Below, piece after piece: positions 1 to 8,828 of a stretch of 30,190 bases of DNA (position 1 is its first letter; each line of letters begins with the position of its first letter). Under the pieces are notes generated by a model. It ran no database searches, had not been told where the DNA came from, and saw only the letters and a list, made by a program, of their open reading frames with translations. The position numbers and the translations under genes were made by a program. Source of the DNA: Syntrophaceae bacterium UBA7544 (GTDB lineage Bacteria > Desulfobacterota > Syntrophia > Syntrophales > Smithellaceae). The stretch covers positions 1 to 30,190 of the forward strand of contig DLME01000100.1 in NCBI GenBank assembly GCA_002479215.1, written 5' to 3'.

Positions 1-868
1 CAATATTTTCCAGGTGTTCACCCAGCACCAGCAGTTTCTGTAAATCCATTCCGGTCGCGCGCTCGGTTCCCTGAAGGGCGGCAACCAGCGGCTCAATGGC
101 CGGCATCGATGTTCTTAGCGCAAAAGGCGCGAGACAGGTGTCCACAACATCAACCCCGGCTTCTATTGCTTTCAAATATGTCATAGAAGCCATGCCGCTG
201 GTGTAATGGGAATGTAAATGCAATGGCACTTTAATTTCTTTTTTTATAGCAGAAACCAAATCATACGCGTCAAAAGGAGAAAGCAGCCCAGCCATATCTT
301 TAATACAGACCGCGTCCGCGCCCATTTTCTCCAGTTCTTTGGCTTTCGCCACGTAATAATCGAGGTTATAAACCTCTCCACCCAAACGGACATCGGTCAA
401 TGAATAACAAACGGCTCCATGAAACTGTTTTCCGTTGGCTTTGATTCTTTCCACGCAAGTTTCCATATTGCGGAAATCGTTTAAAGCATCAAAGCAACGG
501 AAAATATCTATGCCGATTTCACAAGCTTTATCAACAAAAGCGCGGACAACATCATCGGCGTAGTGACGGTAACCAACAAGATTTTGTCCGCGTATGAGCA
601 TGGCAAAGGGGGTTTTGGTGATATACTTTTTTAAAATCCTCGGTCGCATCCACGGGTCTTCGCCCAGAAATCTATGCATTGTATCAAAGGTAGCGCCACC
701 CCATACTTCCATCGCGTGAAAGCCACAATTGTCCATTTCTTCGGCGATGGGAAGCATATCTTCCGTTTTCATTCTCGTGGCATATATGGATTGGTGACCA
801 TCACGAAAAGTATTATCCTGAATTTTTAGGGGATTCGTGGGAACCTTTTTAAAACTATTCAAAGTCAT
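1..868 (-). CDS. oadA: Pyruvate/oxaloacetate carboxyltransferase alpha subunit, partial (C-terminus beyond window)
   Basis: The open frame runs from an ATG at 868 off the left edge, giving 289 residues with no stop. It belongs to the HMGL-like carboxyltransferase family (OadA/PycB/5S transcarboxylase), which moves CO2 between a keto acid and biotin. Visible motifs are QDNTFRDGHQS (residues 17-27, metal-binding Asp18), FRCFDALND (123-131), the CIKDMAG segment with the likely carbamylated Lys190, and HLHSH (217-221, metal-binding His). The second half, where OadA carries its biotinyl domain, is outside the window, so oadA and pycB cannot be separated. AGGGAG lies close to the ATG. fabD ends 49 bases upstream on the same strand, so the two may be cotranscribed. 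Confidence 0.9.
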   Translation of the reverse strand, partial: MTLNSFKKVPTNPLKIQDNTFRDGHQSIYATRMKTEDMLPIAEEMDNCGFHAMEVWGGATFDTMHRFLGEDPWMRPRILKKYITKTPFAMLIRGQNLVGYRHYADDVVRAFVDKACEIGIDIFRCFDALNDFRNMETCVERIKANGKQFHGAVCYSLTDVRLGGEVYNLDYYVAKAKELEKMGADAVCIKDMAGLLSPFDAYDLVSAIKKEIKVPLHLHSHYTSGMASMTYLKAIEAGVDVVDTCLAPFALRTSMPAIEPLVAALQGTERATGMDLQKLLVLGEHLENI

Positions 869-917
869 TTCTCCCTGGCAACGTTAGCGGGCATCTTTAT
901 GGTAAGCTGCACGCTTT

Positions 918-1868
918 TTAGGTTATTTCGTTAAAGCTCTTTTCAGCTGCTGCGAGCCCGGTAATTGATTGACAGGTTACGCCTATTGTTTTGAAAAAAT
1001 CACGCAGCGGCCGTCCCGGGCCGACTTCATAAACTTTCCCAGTCTTGGCGGCTAAACTTTGCATGTTTTCCCGCCAGCGCACAGTATTACTAATTTGATT
1101 CACTAGATTTTCTCTTATTTTTTCAACATCGTTCGAATGAAATCCGCCGGTAAAATTTGATGTTACTTGAGAGGCATTGCGCGGTTTTATATTCTTGCCG
1201 CTTTCCTTTAATGTAGCGGAAAAAGCATTTTCTATTTTCTTCATGAAGCGACTATGGAACGGAGCGCTTACATTCAAATGAACACAGCGAAAAGGTTTTG
1301 GAGAAGCCAGTATCTGCTCCAATCTTTTCTCCACTTCTTTCACCGCGGAAGTTTCGCCGCTTATTACAACCTGATGAGCGGAATTAATGTTGGCCATATC
1401 TACCGGCACATCATCCATTAACTTCTTCAGCGTATCAATGTCTATATCTTCGGAAATGACCGCCGCCATAGCCCCTACGCCGATCGGCACAGCTTCCTGC
1501 ATCAATTTTCCGCGGGTTTGAACTATTCTGAGAGTTTCATCCAAACGCATCACCCCGGCGGCAACAAGCGCAGTAAATTCGCCTAAAGAGTGACCACCGA
1601 AAAATTTAGACGTAAAATCGTATCGTTTGGCTAAACCTCTCAGCATGGCTATTTCCGTTGTTACGATGCAAGGCTGAGTATATTCTGTTAGATTTATTCT
1701 TTCATCTTCACCAAAACACATGGAAGATACATCCCAACCTAAGGTATCGCCAGCTTCTTCATATGTTTCGCGGCATACAGAAATTTGTTCATAAAATTCT
1801 TTCCCCATGCCCGGTCTCTGGGAACCTTGCCCGGGAAAAACAACCGCTATATCTTTAAAATCTTTCAT
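918..1868 (-). CDS. fabD: Malonyl-CoA:ACP transacylase
   Basis: This 316-residue protein has the length and motifs of FabD, which loads malonyl groups onto acyl carrier protein for fatty-acid synthesis. The oxyanion-hole motif GQGSQ is at residues 13-17, the nucleophile elbow GHSLGE at 92-97 (Ser94), the substrate-carboxylate Arg in QTRGKLMQ near 119, and the catalytic His in APFHSRF at 205. No other fab gene is adjacent. Its neighbour downstream is a carboxyltransferase rather than fabG/acpP, so it stands outside the usual fab cluster. A malonate-decarboxylase MdcH-type role is an alternative, but no mdc genes are visible. The start ATG has only a distant AAGGG upstream. Confidence 0.93.
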   Translation of the reverse strand: MKDFKDIAVVFPGQGSQRPGMGKEFYEQISVCRETYEEAGDTLGWDVSSMCFGEDERINLTEYTQPCIVTTEIAMLRGLAKRYDFTSKFFGGHSLGEFTALVAAGVMRLDETLRIVQTRGKLMQEAVPIGVGAMAAVISEDIDIDTLKKLMDDVPVDMANINSAHQVVISGETSAVKEVEKRLEQILASPKPFRCVHLNVSAPFHSRFMKKIENAFSATLKESGKNIKPRNASQVTSNFTGGFHSNDVEKIRENLVNQISNTVRWRENMQSLAAKTGKVYEVGPGRPLRDFFKTIGVTCQSITGLAAAEKSFNEIT

Positions 1869-2262
1869 TTATCAATTTTTTCCCTTAAAAAAATATTAAG
1901 CAAACTTATCTTAAAATACATTTAATGACAAGAACAAGATACTAGTAGTAAACAGCATAATTTATGCCACAGACCAGGAAAACATTATAATATTAAAGGA
2001 ATTGGGATTTATTGTGTTTTTGATAAATATCACCGGAGGATAGAAATAAAAAAAGCTATCTGATGTGTGTAATACAGTTCGCACTGCGAACAGGACTTCA
2101 CCTGCAAGAATTGATGTTAATAATTTATCCATCGGCCAAAAAGAAATAATTGTTCCATTAAATTATTGTTATCAATGATAATTCAAGATGGAAACGCTCT
2201 GAGGGCACCCAAATATTGTTGTAGAATTTGGTTAAAAATATTGATAAGTATTGTTGCAGATA
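1869..2262. other. AT-rich intergenic region between divergent fabD and histidine kinase genes
   Basis: About 390 bases separate two divergently transcribed genes and must hold both promoters. I see no convincing gene. A short perfect inverted repeat GTTCGC-ACT-GCGAAC lies at 2077-2091 and could be an operator. The frame at 2050-2178 (plus) reads like the tail of a LysM-type domain (NNLSIGQKEIIVPL) but has no start and an upstream stop, so it is at most a gene remnant. No strong -35/-10 pair or sigma-54 box stood out. Confidence 0.4.
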
Positions 2263-3783
2263 ATGGATACATTTACTCTTGCGGCAACCAGCTTTATTAT
2301 CGCTTTTTCACTCATGCTTACCGGTAAAAAGGATAAGCTGCATGGGTCTTTTGCCGCTCTTTGCACCACCGTTTTTATTTTGCAAATCGCCGTTTTCCTC
2401 CGCCCTATCTTCGCTTCCGAATTTTGGGTAACTGCTGAATATATGGGAAGCCTGGCTATTGCGCCTTTTGCTCTTCGCTTTTTCCGCCATCTGACCCGCA
2501 ATAAATCTTTTATTTCGCGGGGAGTGGTTTTTATTTTCACTATCCTCAGTTCAGCGGGTGTTTTCTCTCTTTTTATGGCAGTATCTGAATTGCCGCATTT
2601 TAAAGCTATCATATTATCTTACACCTTTAGTGCTCTCGCGCTCTGCTATATTGCCTTGTTACTTCATGTAAACAAATTACCTCCCAGCACCGAAAAAAAA
2701 CGTTTGGGGTACTTGCTCGTTGCTTGTCCCCTTGCTGTGATAGTAAGCACTATTGATCTATTTAGTTACTTAGGATTCAACTTTCCCCCGATAACCGGTC
2801 TTGCTCTATCAGCTTTGCTTTATCTAATTTTATTAATCATTGCTTATCCACAGCTCCATGAACTGCATGACTTTTTCGCCCGGGCGCTGGTAATTTTTAT
2901 CAGCACGCTTGCCGGCACGATTATATTTTATTTTGTTGCCTTATTTTTCAGCTCCAACATACCTTCTTTTACCAGCGTCCTGATGGCTTCTTTTTTAATT
3001 GCTATTTCCCTTTCGCCGATAAAAATGATTTTGAAAAAAAGTTTTAGCTACTTTTATCCCGACAGCAAAGATGTTTTCACTTCTCTTTATGAATTCGACG
3101 AAAAGCTGGAAAGGGAAAAAGCCTTGATGCTGGCGGAAATGGCACCGGTTTTCGCTCATGAAATTCGCAATCCGCTGGGTTCGATAAAAGGCGCTGCCCA
3201 GTACTTGAAATCGGAAACACCATCCGAAGAGCAGCAAAATCTTCTCGATGTCATTATTGAAGAAGTAAACAGGCTCAATGCCGTAGTCAATCAATTTCTT
3301 GATTACGCCCGGCCATACAAACTCGATCTTAAAGCTCAAAACATCAACGTGATTATTCAAAAGGCTATCTCCATCATCGCGGCCAATCGGCTGGCGGAAA
3401 ACATTGCTATTGTCCGGGAGTTGAATCACAACCTGCCCGAAGTGGAAGTAGACGAACAACAATTTATGCAGATCATCTTAAATATAGCCCTGAACGCGAT
3501 CGAAGCAATGCCGCAGGGCGGCACTTTAACTTTTCGCACATCCAACATCGAATCCGGAACCGAAGGAGCAATAAGCATAACGATTCGCGATACGGGAAGC
3601 GGAATAAGCAAAGAGGAAATAAAAAATATTTTCAAGCCATTTTTCACAACCAAGAAAAGAGGTGTTGGGCTTGGTCTGGCTATTTGCCAAAGAATCATCA
3701 AAGAGCACGGCGGAATCATCCGGGTAAAATCAATTCCTGCGCAAGGAACTGTATTCTTCATCAAGCTCAATGCAGCCGGCTAA
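2263..3783 (+). CDS. Membrane sensor histidine kinase (NtrB/AtoS type)
   Basis: The first ~250 residues are a series of about eight hydrophobic helices with no periplasmic or PAS domain. The cytoplasmic part is a HisKA dimerisation helix with the phosphoacceptor motif FAHEIRNPLGS (His299 from this start) and an ATPase domain with an N-box (NIALNAIEAMPQGG), G1 (DTGSGIS), F-box (FKPFFTTKKRG) and G2 (GLGLAI). An in-frame TTG at 2251 would add four residues. I chose the ATG at 2263 because neither has a clear ribosome site and ATG is the commoner codon. The response regulator follows after 54 bases and is surely its partner. The multi-helix sensor suggests a membrane-derived or lipophilic cue, but the ligand is unknown. 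Confidence 0.9.
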   Translation: MDTFTLAATSFIIAFSLMLTGKKDKLHGSFAALCTTVFILQIAVFLRPIFASEFWVTAEYMGSLAIAPFALRFFRHLTRNKSFISRGVVFIFTILSSAGVFSLFMAVSELPHFKAIILSYTFSALALCYIALLLHVNKLPPSTEKKRLGYLLVACPLAVIVSTIDLFSYLGFNFPPITGLALSALLYLILLIIAYPQLHELHDFFARALVIFISTLAGTIIFYFVALFFSSNIPSFTSVLMASFLIAISLSPIKMILKKSFSYFYPDSKDVFTSLYEFDEKLEREKALMLAEMAPVFAHEIRNPLGSIKGAAQYLKSETPSEEQQNLLDVIIEEVNRLNAVVNQFLDYARPYKLDLKAQNINVIIQKAISIIAANRLAENIAIVRELNHNLPEVEVDEQQFMQIILNIALNAIEAMPQGGTLTFRTSNIESGTEGAISITIRDTGSGISKEEIKNIFKPFFTTKKRGVGLGLAICQRIIKEHGGIIRVKSIPAQGTVFFIKLNAAG

Positions 3784-3837
3784 ACTTTAAACACAATCCA
3801 ACTTGATTTAAATGCTAAAGCATAATAATTGTAAACC

Positions 3838-5211
3838 ATGAATAAAATTTTAATCGTTGACGATGAATTAAATATGCGGCTGGTGTTGTCCGCCATGCTC
3901 AAAAAAGAAGGCTATGAAATTGCTTCCGCCTCCGACGGACGGGAAGCTCTGCAAATTTTAAAATCAAGTAAAATAGCCGCGGTCGTATCCGATTTGAAAA
4001 TGCCGGATATTGACGGCATGGAGCTGCTCAGCCGTATTTCTGAAAAGTATCCGGAAATACCCGTGATTATGATTACCGCTCACGGCACTGTCGCCACTGC
4101 CGTCGAAGCTCTGAAGAAAGGCGCTTTGGATTATATTACCAAACCGTTTGATATAGATGAGTTAAAAAACGTTATCTCCAAAGCAATAAAAACACGCACT
4201 CTAAAAGAAAACGAATTGTTTTTGCCGCCGGAAGAAATTGAACGCACTGGTATTATCGGCACAAGCAGACGCACACTGGAGATATTTGAGGCTATCAAAA
4301 GGGTCGCTCCGACGACAACAACAATTATGATCACCGGGGAAACCGGCACCGGAAAAGAGTTAGTGGCCGACGCCATTCATTATAACTCTCCGCGCAAAAA
4401 AAATCCGCTCATCAAAATCAACTGCGCGGCCATTTCTGAAACTCTGATGGAAAGCGAACTATTCGGTTATGAAAAAGGGGCTTACACCGGCGCCGCCATT
4501 ACCAAGCCGGGGAAATTCGAATTGGCTCATAAAGGGACTTTGTTTCTGGACGAGGTGGGAGAAATTCCGCGCGATATGCAGGTAAAACTCTTACGCGTTA
4601 TTCAGGAGCAGGAATTTGAACGAGTCGGCGGACTAAAAACAATAAAAGTGGATGTACGCATTATTGCCGCCACCAATCAAAATCTTTTACAGCAGGTACA
4701 GGCGGGAAATTTTCGTGAAGATTTATACTACCGTTTCAATGTTTTTCCTATTGATGTCCCACCGCTCAGGGAAAGAAAAGAAGACATCCTGCCTCTGGTT
4801 GATTATTTCGTGGATAAATTTAATAAAAAGCTGGGGCTCTCTGTAGCTATTGACAGCGAAGTAAAGGAAATGCTTTTGCGCCATGAATGGCCGGGCAACA
4901 TCCGCGAACTGGAAAATCTCATCGAAAGAATGATGCTGCTGGCAAAGAATAATCTGATTACGTCCCGGGAAGTTCCCGGCGAATTCAAGGCCGCTCTGGA
5001 TAAAATCGTAACGGTGCCGGCAGATGACGGCAAAAAACCATTTAAAGAGTATATGCGTGATCACGTGGAAAATGTAGAGAGACAAATGATTATCAAGTGC
5101 CTCGAAGAAGCCGGCGGCAACATCACCAACGCGGCTAAACAACTGGGGCTTAGCCGCAAGGGATTGCAATTAAAGATGATCAAATACAACCTGCGCAAAG
5201 AATCAAAGTAA
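3838..5211 (+). CDS. Sigma-54-dependent response regulator (NtrC/AtoC family)
   Basis: This 457-residue protein has the full NtrC layout. The receiver (1-120) has acidic residues Asp8/Asp9, phospho-acceptor Asp52 in SDLKMPDIDG, Thr80 and Lys102. The AAA+ domain (about 135-380) has Walker A GETGTGKE (167-174), the sigma-54 contact loop GAYTGA (214-219, the common Tyr variant of GAFTGA) and Walker B FLDEVGE (236-242). A C-terminal Fis-type helix-turn-helix follows (NITNAAKQLGLSRKGLQ). Phosphorylation by the upstream kinase should drive ATP hydrolysis and open complex formation at sigma-54 promoters. I found no clear -24/-12 promoter within the window, so its targets are probably elsewhere. Confidence 0.95.
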   Translation: MNKILIVDDELNMRLVLSAMLKKEGYEIASASDGREALQILKSSKIAAVVSDLKMPDIDGMELLSRISEKYPEIPVIMITAHGTVATAVEALKKGALDYITKPFDIDELKNVISKAIKTRTLKENELFLPPEEIERTGIIGTSRRTLEIFEAIKRVAPTTTTIMITGETGTGKELVADAIHYNSPRKKNPLIKINCAAISETLMESELFGYEKGAYTGAAITKPGKFELAHKGTLFLDEVGEIPRDMQVKLLRVIQEQEFERVGGLKTIKVDVRIIAATNQNLLQQVQAGNFREDLYYRFNVFPIDVPPLRERKEDILPLVDYFVDKFNKKLGLSVAIDSEVKEMLLRHEWPGNIRELENLIERMMLLAKNNLITSREVPGEFKAALDKIVTVPADDGKKPFKEYMRDHVENVERQMIIKCLEEAGGNITNAAKQLGLSRKGLQLKMIKYNLRKESK

Positions 5212-5216
5212 AGAAT

Positions 5217-5272
5217 AAGATGTAGTCCTTAGCAATACATCTTTGATAAACTAAGTAAGAGCCTACTTACTT
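5217..5272. terminator. Two short hairpins between convergent genes
   Basis: Between the convergent response-regulator and metallo-hydrolase genes there is an 8-bp perfect stem AAGATGTA/TACATCTT (5217-5224, 5236-5243). A second stem AAGTAAG/CTTACTT (5253-5259, 5266-5272) is followed by TTTC on the plus strand and overlaps the stop of the minus-strand gene. Both are AT-rich and weak, so this is a possible shared terminator only. Confidence 0.35.
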
Positions 5273-6105
5273 TTTCTTTCCTTCTCGATGAATTTAGTCG
5301 TATTGCGAAAACTTAACATACCTGGCAGAGAAAAATAATCCTTATACTTCTTTTTCAGCTCCGCTTGTTTTTCCGGTTTTCCGATAGCATCGCCGATAGA
5401 AACAAAGTAGTCTTTCATTACAGCAAGAGCGCTTTGATCCGAAATCTTTCCATGACCCGGAATTAAGGTTCTTATTTTATATTTTTGGGAAAGTGAATCA
5501 AGAACGCCTATCCAGGAAGCTACGTTGGCGCCACTCTCTGCATGTAAAGCCGCGTGCATATCGAGAAGTACTAAATCGCCGGCAACGAGAAGTTTACGCT
5601 TTTCACAATAGACAACCACATCGTTCCACGTATGCGCCCTCCCCATATTGCGAATGTGCACGGTTTCGCTCCCAATCTTAATCACTTTTTCCTCACCGGG
5701 TTTTAAAGCCAGGTCAGGATACCTGCTGGTTTTTTTAGAATCATTGTCCCACTGTTCATTGGTGTACGCCCCGGAAATGATTTTTGCCGCTGGATAAAGC
5801 GCGTTCCCACCGGTATGATCGTAATGTGCGTGTGTATTGACAATTGTTATCTCCGCAGCCTTCACTTCATCTCTTAGTTTTTTTGCCGCTCTCATCATCT
5901 TTGTATCAACGACAAGAGCTTTGGAGCCATCCTCGGAAGTCAAAACAATCGAGTTTCCTCCGCCGCCGAGATATACCGTCAATTGAGGGTCAAGCTGGAC
6001 AGTCTCCACTTTTCCGAACTGCTGGTATATTTTCCAGAAATAGAAACCGCCTACAGCAATGATTGCTACAATCAACAAAACAACAATAAGCAGAACCTTT
6101 TTCAT
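5263..6105 (-). CDS. Membrane-anchored metallo-beta-lactamase-fold hydrolase
   Basis: The protein has 280 residues. Residues 1-26 form an uncleaved-looking hydrophobic anchor (MKKVLLIVVLLIVAIIAVGG) with the enzyme outside the membrane. The MBL zinc ligands are all present: HAHYDH (His92, His94, Asp96, His97), His158, Asp177 and His218 in IPGHGK. The family includes beta-lactamases, glyoxalase II-like and quinoprotein-relay-like hydrolases. The substrate cannot be read from sequence. It starts at an ATG preceded by a near-perfect AGGAGG. It stands alone, divergent from the QueG-like gene and convergent with the two-component pair. Confidence 0.88.
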   Translation of the reverse strand: MKKVLLIVVLLIVAIIAVGGFYFWKIYQQFGKVETVQLDPQLTVYLGGGGNSIVLTSEDGSKALVVDTKMMRAAKKLRDEVKAAEITIVNTHAHYDHTGGNALYPAAKIISGAYTNEQWDNDSKKTSRYPDLALKPGEEKVIKIGSETVHIRNMGRAHTWNDVVVYCEKRKLLVAGDLVLLDMHAALHAESGANVASWIGVLDSLSQKYKIRTLIPGHGKISDQSALAVMKDYFVSIGDAIGKPEKQAELKKKYKDYFSLPGMLSFRNTTKFIEKERKSK

Positions 6106-6269
6106 AATGCCTCCTTAGGAGTCAATAATGTGGTTATACAACTCCCCTACAATATTGTTGATTAATTTTACTCTCTTGCTAACTTAGGTGAATACTAAAG
6201 ATTACATACCGTTATGTCAAGATAAAACCGCCCGGATAAAAACAGCAAAAGCTTCTCGGGTTAGAGATG

Positions 6270-6309
6270 GATATTCTTGTAATCGCCTTGAAGTTAATGT
6301 ATAAATTCC
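6270..6309 (+). promoter_or_regulatory. Promoter element A of the QueG-like gene (shared with 10134-10173)
   Basis: GATATTCTTGTAATC (6270-6284) is followed by 15 bases and TATAAATTCC (6300-6309). Read as sigma-70 this is TTGTAA, 17 bases, TATAAA. The predicted RNA start falls only about 10 bases before the ATG at 6323, close to the AAGGAG ribosome site. The same element with the same spacing precedes the ATPase gene at 10193. Confidence 0.6.
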
Positions 6310-6322
6310 GCAAGGAGATATT

Positions 6323-7462
6323 ATGTTGACCAAAGAAGATATTATTGCGGAAGCCAAACGGCTGGGATTTGCCGATATCGGTTTCACTGACGCGGAGCCT
6401 TTTTCCTCTCAAAAAGAATATTTGCTGGCGCATCAGGAAGAGTATGGCTGGACAGAGGCTGCCGGTTTCAGTTTGCTTGCCGGAACGGATCCCAAAAACA
6501 TCCTCCCTAATGCAAAATCCATAATCGTACTGTTGGAGTCTTATTTCGAAGAAGCGTTTCCGCTCAAAATGGAACGTCATTTCGGCCGCTGTTATCATAA
6601 TGATGATCGGGTTACTAAAGATGGTCTGGCGCTTAAAGTCAAAGCCTTTCGTCAATTCCTCAAGGCGAACGACATGGACTCCAAGGTGCCGCCCCACATG
6701 CCTCACCGTCTTTCAGCCGCGCGAGCCGGATTAGGGACTTTCGGCAATAACTGCGTTTTTTACGCACGGCGTGTTGCCCGCGCCAGTTCGTTTGTGTTTC
6801 CCATCGCCATTTTAATTGATGCTGAATATCCTCCCGATGAACCGACTATTGCCATCGGTTGTCCGGAATGGTGCCGTAATGCCTGCGTGGCAGCGTGTCC
6901 TACGCACGCGCTCAAAGGAGGTGGGAAGATTGATCCTCACCGCTGCATCTCTTATTTGACATATTATGGCGAAGGACTCACGCCCCTTGAACTCCGCGAA
7001 CCCATGGGCATGTATGTGTACGGATGTGATCGCTGTCAGAATGTTTGTCCCCGCAATACCCCCTGGATGGCCGAAGAAAAGTCTCCCCATGCTAAAGTAG
7101 CGGCCAAGGCCGCAAATTTCGATCTGTCCTGCCTCCTACATATGGACAAGCCATACTTCGAGCAGAAGATATGGCCGCACATGTTCTATATGTCTGCAGA
7201 TGATCTCTGGCGCTGGAAGATGAATACGGCTCGCGCCATGGGCAATACTCTCAAACCTGTTTACGTTAAAGACCTCATCCGGGCATTCCAAGAAAATTCC
7301 GATGAACGCGTAAAGAGTATGATCGTGTGGGCACTAGGCCGTATTGGCGGAAGCCAGGCCAAAACCGCTCTGAAAAAGTTTCTCCAGGATAGTGCGGGCA
7401 AGGTAAAAGAAGAAATCACACAGGCTATTGAAGCATCCGAAAGCAGCATGCTCAGCCGCTAA
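6323..7462 (+). CDS. QueG-like double [4Fe-4S] protein with C-terminal HEAT-like repeat
   Basis: This 379-residue protein resembles epoxyqueuosine reductase (COG1600): an N-terminal domain with RAGLGTFGNN (135-143), a ferredoxin-like region, and a C-terminal HEAT-like repeat (VKSMIVWALGRIGG). The second cysteine cluster is classic (C235-x2-C238-x3-C242-P, with C208 in RCISYLT). The first reads C180-x3-C184-x3-C188-x3-C192-P instead of the usual CxxCxxCxxxCP. QueG reduces epoxyqueuosine in tRNA using cobalamin. The altered spacing and GTFGNN in place of the typical GWxGK suggest a paralogue with another substrate, so I give no gene symbol. AAGGAG sits at good spacing before the ATG. Confidence 0.8.
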   Translation: MLTKEDIIAEAKRLGFADIGFTDAEPFSSQKEYLLAHQEEYGWTEAAGFSLLAGTDPKNILPNAKSIIVLLESYFEEAFPLKMERHFGRCYHNDDRVTKDGLALKVKAFRQFLKANDMDSKVPPHMPHRLSAARAGLGTFGNNCVFYARRVARASSFVFPIAILIDAEYPPDEPTIAIGCPEWCRNACVAACPTHALKGGGKIDPHRCISYLTYYGEGLTPLELREPMGMYVYGCDRCQNVCPRNTPWMAEEKSPHAKVAAKAANFDLSCLLHMDKPYFEQKIWPHMFYMSADDLWRWKMNTARAMGNTLKPVYVKDLIRAFQENSDERVKSMIVWALGRIGGSQAKTALKKFLQDSAGKVKEEITQAIEASESSMLSR

Positions 7463-7503
7463 ATATTTCATTAATGCCAACAATATATCTTGTTTTAATT
7501 ATC

Positions 7504-7532
7504 TTGACACACAAGTGCCGCCTTCATATACT
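7504..7532 (+). promoter_or_regulatory. Sigma-70 promoter of the hydroxyacyl-CoA dehydrogenase gene
   Basis: TTGACA (7504-7509), a 17-base spacer and TATACT (7527-7532) form a near-consensus promoter about 55 bases before the ATG at 7587. It implies strong, largely constitutive expression and an untranslated leader of about 45-50 bases containing GAAAGGAG. Confidence 0.7.
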
Positions 7533-7586
7533 CGGCAAACCAAAAGCAAGTTTTTAGTAAAAATAATTTGAAAGGAGTTTGAATCT

Positions 7587-8759
7587 ATGAAAGCAGGAGA
7601 AATCAAAACAATCGCAATCGTGGGCGCAGGAGATATGGGCCACGGCATCGCGGAAGTTTGCGCCCTGGCCGGGTTAAAAGTAAATCTTTATGACATCAAG
7701 CAGGAATTTGTAGATAAGGGCAAAGGCAAAATAAAAGAAAGCCTGGAGAAACAGGTCGCCAAACAAAAGATGACGGCAGATAATTCCAATAAGATAATGA
7801 ATAATATCCATGGCTTCACGGTTTTAAAAGAAGCGGTGAAAGATATTGATTACAGTATTGAAGCCGCTCCGGAAATACTCGAGCTTAAGGTAAAGATATT
7901 CAAAGAAATTGACGAAAACGCTCCCAAACAAGCTATACTCGCTTCCAATACATCCAATATGAGTATTACTCAAATGGCAGCCGCTACAAAAAGACCAGAT
8001 AAAGTAGTGGGAATTCATTTTTTTAATCCGCCGGTCATGATGGCTCTTGTTGAAGTTATCCGCGGTCAGAAAACCTCTGAAGAGACTGTGAACATCAGTT
8101 ATGATTTTATCCTGAGATTAAAAAACTTCAGAGGCGCTATGGTTCCGGTTCGTGTAGAGAGAGATTCACCGGGATTTATTTTCAACAGAATTAACGCGCC
8201 GGTAGGATTATATCTGGCCGAGATATACGAGAAGGGGCTTATAATTCCTGAGGCCGTTGATGCCAAAATCAGATCAATCGGCGCCCCGATGGGCCCATAC
8301 GAAACAATGGATTTTGCCGGACTTGATGTTTACGCCCATGGTTCGGATTATTTTGCCAAAACATTATCTCCGGAATTCAAACCTAGTAACTGGTTGAAGA
8401 AAATGGTCGAAGCCGGCACGCTGGGCAAAAAGACCGGCAAAGGTATTTTCAATTGGCCGGGAGGCGCCAGGCCCACGATAGACATGAGTAAAGCCGATCC
8501 CAACTTTGACCTGATGGATATTGTATGTCTTCAGGTTAATGAGGGAACCAAACTTTTACAGGAGGGTGTTACAAGTAGCGCCGCTGAAATCGATAAGGCC
8601 ATGATCAACGGAGGCGGTTCGCCCTTTGGACCATTTGCTCTTGCCAAAGGAATGGGCTGGGCAAAAGTAGCCGAACGATGCGAGGCTATTTCGAAAAAGC
8701 TTGGCATTAAGTGGTTTCTGCCCACCGACACGCTGAAAAAAGGGAATATCCAGATTTAG
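7587..8759 (+). CDS. 3-hydroxyacyl-CoA (3-hydroxybutyryl-CoA) dehydrogenase
   Basis: This is a 390-residue NAD-dependent dehydrogenase that oxidises 3-hydroxyacyl-CoA or reduces 3-ketoacyl-CoA. The Rossmann motif IVGAGDMGHG is at residues 11-20. The catalytic set is SNTS (Ser120, Asn121), GIHFFNPP (His144) and ALVEVI (Glu156). The protein is about 100 residues longer than clostridial Hbd and has a second C-terminal 3HCDH-like half, like the long form seen in archaea and some anaerobes. It lies alone between a near-consensus promoter and a strong terminator, so it is monocistronic. In a syntroph it would serve beta-oxidation or butyryl-CoA metabolism; the direction cannot be read from sequence. 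Confidence 0.92.
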   Translation: MKAGEIKTIAIVGAGDMGHGIAEVCALAGLKVNLYDIKQEFVDKGKGKIKESLEKQVAKQKMTADNSNKIMNNIHGFTVLKEAVKDIDYSIEAAPEILELKVKIFKEIDENAPKQAILASNTSNMSITQMAAATKRPDKVVGIHFFNPPVMMALVEVIRGQKTSEETVNISYDFILRLKNFRGAMVPVRVERDSPGFIFNRINAPVGLYLAEIYEKGLIIPEAVDAKIRSIGAPMGPYETMDFAGLDVYAHGSDYFAKTLSPEFKPSNWLKKMVEAGTLGKKTGKGIFNWPGGARPTIDMSKADPNFDLMDIVCLQVNEGTKLLQEGVTSSAAEIDKAMINGGGSPFGPFALAKGMGWAKVAERCEAISKKLGIKWFLPTDTLKKGNIQI

Positions 8760-8780
8760 TCATAACCATTGGAGAATAAG

Positions 8781-8818
8781 AAAAGGGAGCTCATTTAAAA
8801 AAATGAACTCCCTTTTTT
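8781..8818. terminator. Bidirectional Rho-independent terminator
   Basis: The arms AAAAGGGAG-C-TCATTT and AAATGA-A-CTCCCTTTT pair with one mismatch and are followed by a T-run on the plus strand. The reverse strand also ends in TTTTC, so it can end both the dehydrogenase transcript and the oncoming OsmC transcript. Confidence 0.85.
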
Positions 8819-8828
8819 AAAACGAACC

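Noticed and set aside
2063..2149. 28-codon ORF upstream of the histidine kinase as a leader peptide
   Set aside because: No ribosome site at usable distance and no attenuator-like structure after it.
7462..7587. Transposon end or attachment site in the gap before the dehydrogenase
   Set aside because: The gap is explained by a near-consensus promoter and a ribosome site; no flanking repeats are visible.
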